Assembly (NCBI GenBank): GCA_903822375.1
Contig: CAIJOU010000041.1
Span: forward strand, 1-21,123
Direction of reading: 5' to 3'
DNA from: Candidatus Hydrogenedentota bacterium
GTDB taxonomy: Bacteria > Hydrogenedentota > Hydrogenedentia > Hydrogenedentales > CAITNO01
DNA: 21,123 nucleotides
How positions within the stretch are numbered: the stretch's first letter is position 1; each line of letters starts with the position of its first letter. The notes beneath the pieces were generated by a model. The model was given only the letters and a program-made list of their open reading frames with translations, did no database searches and was not told where the DNA came from. The translations under genes were made by a program, and so were the position numbers. Below, in pieces: positions 16,251 to 21,123 of the stretch.

Positions 16251-16268
16251 GCCAATCTGGAGATTGGC
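16251..16268. repeat. Perfect 8-bp inverted repeat between GH51 and GNAT genes
   Basis: GCCAATCT-GG-AGATTGGC is a perfect palindromic stem in the 57-base gap between the GH51 stop and the GNAT start. It lacks a strong T tail. It may be a weak terminator or an element relic. Confidence 0.4.
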
Positions 16269-16295
16269 GTGCCCAGGGAGGGGACGCCGTCGCCC

Positions 16296-18248
16296 TCAGT
16301 TCTCCAAACGCAGCAGCGTGATGCTGTACGGCTTCAGCGTGACCGTGCCGCCGGCAAGGTCCGCCGTTGTTTCCTGTATGGCCACGCGTTCTTTGTGGCT
16401 CTCGTCGTTGCAGGCCTCGGGGTCGCTGTTCTGAATGACCCATTCCTTCGCGGACTTGGGAAGCGGGGTGCCTTCGAGCTTCAGGGAGAACTGCACCTCT
16501 TTATCGTTGGCGTTCATCAGGCCAAGCGTGACCGCCTTTCGGTCTTCCGTCCACGCGGCGGCGATGTCCACGCCTTTGATGTCATTCTTCACGGTCATCG
16601 GTATCTGGCCGAACTCCTTCCGGTACAACTTCAGGACCTGGCCGGTGGCCTCCAGAAACGCATCGGTCTGGGTGGTCTTAATCGCGCCGATGACGTTGAC
16701 CGTCTGCGCGTAGTTGGCCATGAAATAGATGTCGCTGTTCCGGAACATCGTGTGCAGCGCCGCGGCGGCGCCCAGTGCGTCGCGCATGAAATAGCGCACG
16801 CCCAGTTCGCCGTAGATATTCGGCCCGTACCAGTAGTTCCACTCGTCCAGCGCGACGCGGATGTTCTTGCCCGCCAGCGACGGCAGTTCCTTCCGGTAGC
16901 CGCGGTGGGCGTCGGCCAGTTTCTGAATCTGTTCCACCGGGACGGCCACATGCTGCCGCACATCGTCTTTCTTCTGCCAGTACAGGTGCTCGCTGAGCAG
17001 GCCCATGTGGTCGGCACACTCGGTCAGCATGGCCTTGCTCCACGGGCCCGCCGCGCCCACACCCACGCATTTCGCGTCGGGCAGCACCTGCCGAATGGCG
17101 TCCACCACGGCATTGTGCTTCTTCACATACTCTTCCAGCGGCATGTGGCCCAACTGCCAGTTGCCGTACATCTCGTTGCCCACGGCCCACCAGCCCGGTT
17201 TCCACGGCTCCGCGTGGCCGTTGGCCGCGCGGCGCGCGCCTTCGGGCGTGTCCGCCGCGCCGGTGATGTACTGCACCTCGGCCGCGGCCGAAGCCGCATC
17301 GCCCAACCCCGTATTCAACGACACGAAGGGCTCCGTCTGAATCAGTTCACAGAAGCGCATGTATTCGTGAATGCCCACATCGTTGTGCTCGACACCGGTC
17401 CATGCGGGATTTTTGCGCGGCGGGCGCTTGTCGCGTTCGCCCACGCCGTCGCGCCAGTTGTAGCCGCTGACGAAATTGCCGCCGGGCCACCGGTAGATGG
17501 GCGAATTCAGTTCGCGCAGCAGCGCCAGCGTGTCTTTGCGGAAGCCGTCGACATTGTCCGCGGGCATCAACGACACGGTGCCTATCCAAAGACTGCCCGC
17601 CCCGTAACAGCGGATTTCCAAACGGCCATCCGTCGTGTCGTCGCCCGCCGTGAACGTGAGGGGGTACTTCTGGTACGAATCCTGAAGCTTGTCGAGCGAG
17701 ACCAGCGACTGGGCGTTCTTCCCCTCCCCGCACATAATGGCCACATCGACCTTCTTCACGCCCGGAGCCGCTTTCAACACGATGTATCCGGCGTATTCCT
17801 TTCCCTTCACAAAGCCGAGCCGGGGATGGTATATGCCCCGCGCCTCGGCGGACCCGTCCAAAGTGACCACCGGCGTGTGTTCGCCTAAATAGGGCTCGGT
17901 CTTGTCCATCGTCACGGCACTCTTCGGCCCGATGGGCTGCCAGGGCGAGGCCACAAGAATCTCATAGGGCACCCCCTCGCCCTCATAGGAGGTGTTCTTG
18001 CCCTTCTTCATGTCCCAGCCCGGCTTTTCGCCGTCTATGGGAAAGTAGAACTTGCGGTCCTCCAGCATCTCGGACCAGATGCCTCCGTAAATGCAACGGC
18101 CCAGATGCTCGATGAACTGTCCGTAGATGTAGGGCGATATGGGTTCACCCGTTTTCGATGTGTCGATAGTCACTTCGTTCGAGGCGGCCTGGGTGGCCAT
18201 GGAAAACACCGCGATAATCCCGCAAAGCAAAGCACTCGTCTGGCTCAT
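16296..18248 (-). CDS. Secreted GH51-type alpha-L-arabinofuranosidase
   Basis: From ATG 18248 the product has 650 residues. GGAG lies 7 bases upstream; a second ATG at 18254 is too near that site, and the longer reading to 18386 begins inside the preceding terminator. A Sec signal (LLCGIIAVFSMATQA, about 7-21) directs it out of the cytoplasm. An N-terminal segment with ISPYIYGQFIEHLGRCIYGGIW (37-58), a carbohydrate-binding-like insert (about 125-230) and the catalytic barrel follow. The acid/base is E359 in WAVGNEMYGNW, and the nucleophile is E469 in VALDEWNYWYG. A beta-sandwich C-terminal domain (about 560-650) completes the family layout. It should release terminal arabinofuranose from arabinan or arabinoxylan. 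It lies downstream of the Gfo/Idh and DUF1080 genes but has its own promoter. Confidence 0.93.
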   Translation of the reverse strand: MSQTSALLCGIIAVFSMATQAASNEVTIDTSKTGEPISPYIYGQFIEHLGRCIYGGIWSEMLEDRKFYFPIDGEKPGWDMKKGKNTSYEGEGVPYEILVASPWQPIGPKSAVTMDKTEPYLGEHTPVVTLDGSAEARGIYHPRLGFVKGKEYAGYIVLKAAPGVKKVDVAIMCGEGKNAQSLVSLDKLQDSYQKYPLTFTAGDDTTDGRLEIRCYGAGSLWIGTVSLMPADNVDGFRKDTLALLRELNSPIYRWPGGNFVSGYNWRDGVGERDKRPPRKNPAWTGVEHNDVGIHEYMRFCELIQTEPFVSLNTGLGDAASAAAEVQYITGAADTPEGARRAANGHAEPWKPGWWAVGNEMYGNWQLGHMPLEEYVKKHNAVVDAIRQVLPDAKCVGVGAAGPWSKAMLTECADHMGLLSEHLYWQKKDDVRQHVAVPVEQIQKLADAHRGYRKELPSLAGKNIRVALDEWNYWYGPNIYGELGVRYFMRDALGAAAALHTMFRNSDIYFMANYAQTVNVIGAIKTTQTDAFLEATGQVLKLYRKEFGQIPMTVKNDIKGVDIAAAWTEDRKAVTLGLMNANDKEVQFSLKLEGTPLPKSAKEWVIQNSDPEACNDESHKERVAIQETTADLAGGTVTLKPYSITLLRLEN

Positions 18249-18279
18249 TGTCATTCTCCCTGTATGGACACCGGGTCTT

Positions 18280-18308
18280 ATTATGCCGATGGGGGAAACA
18301 CGCCTCAA
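18280..18308 (-). promoter_or_regulatory. Promoter of the GH51 gene
   Basis: On the minus strand TTGAGG (18303-18308, 4 of 6) and CATAAT (18280-18285, 5 of 6) are spaced by 17 bases. The start would be near 18273, leaving a leader of about 25 bases that holds the ribosome site. Confidence 0.5.
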
Positions 18309-18377
18309 TGTGCGGCAACCATCCGTCATGCGGGGGACGCGCGGCCGCCGGCTTTGGGGAAAGTATTGAAGCACAAA

Positions 18378-18407
18378 GGGCCGCAACGCGTTTTCGCGCT
18401 GCGGCCC
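18378..18407 (-). terminator. Terminator after the Gfo/Idh gene
   Basis: GGGCCGCA (18378-18385) pairs perfectly with TGCGGCCC (18400-18407), and CGCG (18387-18390) with CGCG (18395-18398) around TTTT. On the minus strand the stem is followed by TTTGTGCTTC. It separates the DUF1080-Gfo/Idh operon from the GH51 gene. Confidence 0.8.
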
Positions 18408-18441
18408 TGATATTCTGGACGTTCACATCCGCTTGTTTCGA

Positions 18442-19839
18442 TTAGCCAATCTTGGGCAGTTCCCATCCTGCGCGGCGGGGGTTGGAGAGCAGCTTGTTTC
18501 CCTCGTCGCAGTTGGTGAAGCGCTCGGCGACGGGGTCCCAGGCGAGGGGTTTGCCGACCTGGTTGACGTCACGGGCGATGTTCACCAGCGAGCAGAGCGT
18601 GCTGGCGCGCTGGCCGTATTCGATGTCCGCGTTGCAGCGCTTGCGGGTCTTGATGCATTCGATGAAGTTCTCGATGTGCGGCTGGGTCTCGGGCACGGTG
18701 AGCGCAGGGGGACGGTCCGAGCCGGTGATCAACTCGGCCGGGTCGGCCGAGATCTTGTCGCGGTTGACCTCGACACGGCCTTTCTCGCCGACAAACACGC
18801 AGCCCAGTCCGGGGCCGTTGTCCCCGTCGAGGTGCAGCTTGAGCAGCACGCCGTCGGCGAATTTCATGGTCACCTTGGCGCGCGGGCCCGTGGTGGTCCA
18901 GGCCATGCCGTAATAGCCGGCGCCGGTTTCATCGGGACCGGGCTTGCGGTCCTTGGCGCCGACGCACGCGGGAAGGTCCTGCACCGGCTCTTCGAGCAGC
19001 ACCTCGACCGGGCCGGTCTCGTCGGTGCCCAGACCGCGCTGGACCTGATCGTAGCTGTGCGTGCCCCATCCGGACACGCCGAAGCACATGCCGCCGCCGT
19101 CATAGTCGCGCCAGTTTGCCCAGCCTTCCTGCAGTTCGCGGCGGTAGGGCCGGAGTTCGGCCTGGTTGGTCCACACGTCCCACCAGCCCTCCGGACCGCC
19201 TTCGGGCAGGTCCTCGCCGGGCTTGGCGGTCCAGAACTTGCCGCCGACGAAATTGGGCGCGAGCACCTCCTTGAGCTTGCCCAGCTTGCCGTTCTTCGCC
19301 AGGTCGCTGGCCCAGTTGTTGAGCGGCATGGAGCGCTGCTGCGTGCCCACCTGGGTGACGCGGTTGTAATGGCGCGCGGTCTTCACCATCTCGCGGCCCT
19401 CGGCGATGGTCAGGCACATCGGCTTTTCGATGTACGTGTCCACCCCGGCGGCCAGGACATTGCAGACCACCCACGCCCGCGCATGCGTGGTCGTCTCCAC
19501 AAACACGCCGTCGAGCTTCTCCTTCTCGAGCATCTCGCGGAAATTGGTGTAGCCTTTCCAGTTCTGATCCTTGCCCAGCGTGCCCAGGTAGCGGTCGACC
19601 CGGTTCTGGAAGCAGTCGCACACCGAGACAATTTGCGCCTGCTTCACGCCGAGCGCGGTGTTTCCGATGTCGCGCGAGCGCCCGCCGAGGCCGATAACGC
19701 CCACAACGACCCGCTCATTGGGGGACTTCTTTCCGGGCACCACCTGCGCCGTGTTCGGCTGGGCCATGCAGGCCCCCGCAATCATCGTCGTCGTCGTGGC
19801 GGCCAGAAAGGCCCGGCGCGTGAGTTGGTTGTCATTCAT
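18442..19839 (-). CDS. Tat-exported Gfo/Idh/MocA-family oxidoreductase
   Basis: ATG 19839 gives 465 residues. AAAAGGA lies 10 bases upstream, while an in-frame TTG three codons earlier is only one base from it. A twin-arginine signal (LTRRAFLAA, 6-14) starts the protein. The NAD(P)-binding GVIGLGGRSRDIG (47-59), the conserved EKP (138-140; its lysine is catalytic in the family) and GTQQRSMPLN follow, then the C-terminal substrate domain with YDGGGMCFGVSGWGTHSYDQVQ. A cofactor folded before export suits the Tat route. The likely substrates are glycosides or their 3-keto forms, because a DUF1080 gene is directly upstream, but the substrate is inferred. It has a 43-base gap to that gene and its own terminator. 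Confidence 0.92.
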   Translation of the reverse strand: MNDNQLTRRAFLAATTTTMIAGACMAQPNTAQVVPGKKSPNERVVVGVIGLGGRSRDIGNTALGVKQAQIVSVCDCFQNRVDRYLGTLGKDQNWKGYTNFREMLEKEKLDGVFVETTTHARAWVVCNVLAAGVDTYIEKPMCLTIAEGREMVKTARHYNRVTQVGTQQRSMPLNNWASDLAKNGKLGKLKEVLAPNFVGGKFWTAKPGEDLPEGGPEGWWDVWTNQAELRPYRRELQEGWANWRDYDGGGMCFGVSGWGTHSYDQVQRGLGTDETGPVEVLLEEPVQDLPACVGAKDRKPGPDETGAGYYGMAWTTTGPRAKVTMKFADGVLLKLHLDGDNGPGLGCVFVGEKGRVEVNRDKISADPAELITGSDRPPALTVPETQPHIENFIECIKTRKRCNADIEYGQRASTLCSLVNIARDVNQVGKPLAWDPVAERFTNCDEGNKLLSNPRRAGWELPKIG

Positions 19840-19882
19840 GTTCGGCAAATCCTTTTGGTCCGGTCTTCGCGTTGAAACCCTG

Positions 19883-20548
19883 TTACTTTGTCAGGTCGCG
19901 GAGCATAACCTCGCGCACGGTGACCTTCATGTTCTTGAACTCGTCGCCCGGATGCACCTGGAAACCGATGCGGCCGGTGGCGAAGGAATTCTCATGGGCC
20001 TCGCCGGTCTTCACGCCGTTCAGCGTGATGCCCAGCGAGTCGCCTTCGGCGCGGATAAGCATGGTGTTCCAGTCGTTGTGCTTTTCGAGATCCTTGGCCT
20101 TGTTGATGAAGAGGAACATCTTGCCCGGGCAATAGAGCGTGCCCGAATAGGCCTCCGGGTCCTTGAATTCCAGGATGTCCGCCTGGTAGGACTTGTCCGG
20201 CGTTTGATAGCGGAACCAGACGCCGCTGTTGGCGGGCCACTGGATCTTGTAGGTGACGCGCAGTTCGAAATCGCCGTACTCCCCTTCCGTGAAGAGATCG
20301 CCCGGCGCGTTGCCCGGTCCCTGCACACCTACGATGCAGCCGTTTTCTACCGTCCAGACCGCCTTTCCTTCCGGCTTCCATCCGGCAAGCGTCTTGCCGT
20401 CAAAAAGGGGCTTCCATGCGGCAACCTTGCGCTTCGGCGCATCGCTGGCCGAAGGCTCGTCGGCGCGGCCGGCGGGGCACAGGGCACCCGCAGCCATAAG
20501 TCCGAAAATAGTGCCCGTGCTGTATTTCAGGAAATCACGTCTGTCCAT
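19883..20548 (-). CDS. Tat-exported DUF1080 protein (3-keto-disaccharide hydrolase-like)
   Basis: The start ATG 20548 lies 8 bases after AAGGAG and begins MDRRDFLKYS, a twin-arginine signal (residues 3-8, hydrophobic core to about 24). Earlier starts up to 20614 lack a site. The 221-residue protein matches the DUF1080 (3-keto-disaccharide hydrolase) family: FDGKTLAGWKPEG (about 48-60), FELRVTYKIQWPANSGVWFRYQ (about 95-115), YQADILEF, WNTMLIRAEGDSLGITLNG and the closing GRIGFQVHPGDEFKNMKVTVREV. The fold is a lectin-like beta sandwich. Members cleave 3-keto glycosides formed by an oxidoreductase. The Gfo/Idh gene follows in the same operon, which supports this. Confidence 0.92.
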   Translation of the reverse strand: MDRRDFLKYSTGTIFGLMAAGALCPAGRADEPSASDAPKRKVAAWKPLFDGKTLAGWKPEGKAVWTVENGCIVGVQGPGNAPGDLFTEGEYGDFELRVTYKIQWPANSGVWFRYQTPDKSYQADILEFKDPEAYSGTLYCPGKMFLFINKAKDLEKHNDWNTMLIRAEGDSLGITLNGVKTGEAHENSFATGRIGFQVHPGDEFKNMKVTVREVMLRDLTK

Positions 20549-20600
20549 CGAAAGCGCTCCTTGTTGATGCCGTTGCTGTGTGCGGTATGGAAACCCTCCG

Positions 20601-20630
20601 ATTATCCCCCGCATGCCCGGGGATATTCAA
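20601..20630 (-). promoter_or_regulatory. Promoter of the DUF1080-Gfo/Idh operon
   Basis: On the minus strand TTGAAT (20625-20630, 4 of 6) and GATAAT (20601-20606, 5 of 6) are spaced by 18 bases, about 50 bases before the start codon. Confidence 0.5.
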
Positions 20631-20642
20631 CACGTCATAAAC

Positions 20643-20670
20643 GGACAATTGATAATGGACAATTGACAAT
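20643..20670. repeat. 14-bp tandem repeat upstream of the DUF1080 gene
   Basis: GGACAATTGATAAT (20643-20656) is followed directly by GGACAATTGACAAT (20657-20670) and then GGA. AT-rich repeats of the CAATTG type are common between genes in many bacteria. Confidence 0.6.
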
Positions 20671-20775
20671 GGAAGACGTTCAACAGATTGTGGCGCGTTT
20701 CGTGGGGCCAATAGCGCGGCTCCGTCCCGCATGTCATGCGGATGGATTCGGTTGATGCGCCTGTCAGATGACCGG

Positions 20776-21123
20776 TCACCCCTGAGAACGGATATTTGAC
20801 GATGCCATGCCGCGCTTTGTTGAATTGACTATGCTGGTCAGCAGTTTCAGAAGTTCTCTATCGTCAGTGAGAAGGGATTCCGCTTCCATGCCGGTAAGGT
20901 AGCCCCTTTCCTGCAACAGGAGAATCCAGTATTCCGTCTCGTTTGCTTCTTTTAGGGCAATGGCCATTTTGTGGATGAAGTCGGGCTTGCTTTCCGCCTG
21001 ATCTGCCTCGCGCACCAACGCGCCAATAGCCGTGCCGGATCGCAGTAGTTGTTTCGATAGAACGAATTCTTTTTTCTTCTCACTCAGATGCTTGTACAGA
21101 TTAACGATACGCACCGCAAACGC
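20776..21123 (-). CDS. Four-helix-bundle protein (IVP/S23-like), N-terminus beyond window
   Basis: The frame is open to the right edge, where codons for AFAV precede RIVNLYKHLSEKKKEFVLSKQLLRSGTAIGA, so the internal GTG at 21114 is not the true start. The visible 115 residues contain the family signature LSKQLLRSGTAIGALVREADQAESKPDFIHKMAIALKEANETEYWI. The C-terminal helix (LLTDDRELLKLLTSIVNST) completes the bundle. This family includes the protein encoded in intervening sequences of some 23S rRNA genes and many free-standing copies of unknown role. Free-standing copies are frequent in this kind of genome and often horizontally spread. No rRNA gene is visible here, so its link to rRNA cannot be judged. 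Confidence 0.9.
   Translation of the reverse strand, partial: AFAVRIVNLYKHLSEKKKEFVLSKQLLRSGTAIGALVREADQAESKPDFIHKMAIALKEANETEYWILLLQERGYLTGMEAESLLTDDRELLKLLTSIVNSTKRGMASSNIRSQG

Noticed and set aside
18249..18386. N-terminal extension of the GH51 gene by 46 residues
   Set aside because: It would start within the preceding terminator hairpin and put the signal peptide in the interior of the protein.
16269..19875. Two very long plus-strand frames
   Set aside because: Antisense to GH51 and the Gfo/Idh gene; both minus-strand genes carry signal peptides and catalytic motifs.

Overview
The window is a GC-rich bacterial chromosome segment in which almost every real gene lies on the minus strand. 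Three products carry twin-arginine signals (an exported DegT-type aminotransferase, a Gfo/Idh/MocA oxidoreductase and a DUF1080 protein). With the exported carbohydrate enzymes, the free-standing arginine genes and the abundant palindromic intergenic repeats, this style fits a PVC/Planctomycetes-like or Candidatus Hydrogenedentota-like bacterium. That taxonomic guess is inference; there is no rRNA or other marker here.

Layout. 1-1245: secreted TIM-barrel, glycosidase-like protein, cut by the window edge and starting inside a long inverted repeat (1238-1336). 1429-2055: orphan membrane protein. 2142-3326: AAA ATPase of the DUF4143 type behind a sigma70-like promoter with a 17-bp inverted repeat. 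3439-4785: Tat-exported DegT/StrS aminotransferase. 4995-5810: exported FKBP-type prolyl isomerase. 5978-7237: class III aminotransferase. 7378-7791: Rrf2 regulator without cluster cysteines. 7883-9373: glycerol kinase. 9719-11218: a plus-strand island of visibly lower GC with a frameshifted orphan VapB antitoxin, a SMI1/KNR4-like protein and a PIN-like nuclease whose second codon is a stop. 11236-11535: solitary MNT nucleotidyltransferase. 11672-15418: arginine operon in the order FmdB zinc ribbon, argD, argF, argG, with argD and argF overlapping. 15802-16238: frameshifted GNAT acetyltransferase. 16296-18248: secreted GH51 arabinofuranosidase. 18442-20548: DUF1080 hydrolase plus Gfo/Idh operon. 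20776 to the right edge: four-helix-bundle (IVP/S23-like) protein, cut at its N-terminus.

How the genes work together. argD, argF and argG cover N-acetylornithine formation, citrulline formation and argininosuccinate formation in arginine synthesis. The DUF1080, Gfo/Idh and GH51 genes form an exported glycan-degrading block consistent with the 3-keto-glycoside route: an oxidoreductase makes or reduces the 3-keto sugar, the DUF1080 enzyme cleaves it, and GH51 removes arabinofuranosyl side groups. The centre (9.7-11.5 kb) is a decayed toxin-antitoxin/defence patch.

Most unusual points: (i) two genes (vapB and GNAT) broken by the same kind of lesion, one T missing from a T run, plus a third with a start-stop ATGTAA; (ii) the palindromic, possibly leaderless promoter of the DUF4143 ATPase; (iii) the Rrf2 promoter with a palindrome on its -10 box; (iv) several families of intergenic palindromes. 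I found no convincing wholly new system. No tRNA, rRNA, CRISPR array, insertion sequence or phage gene was seen.
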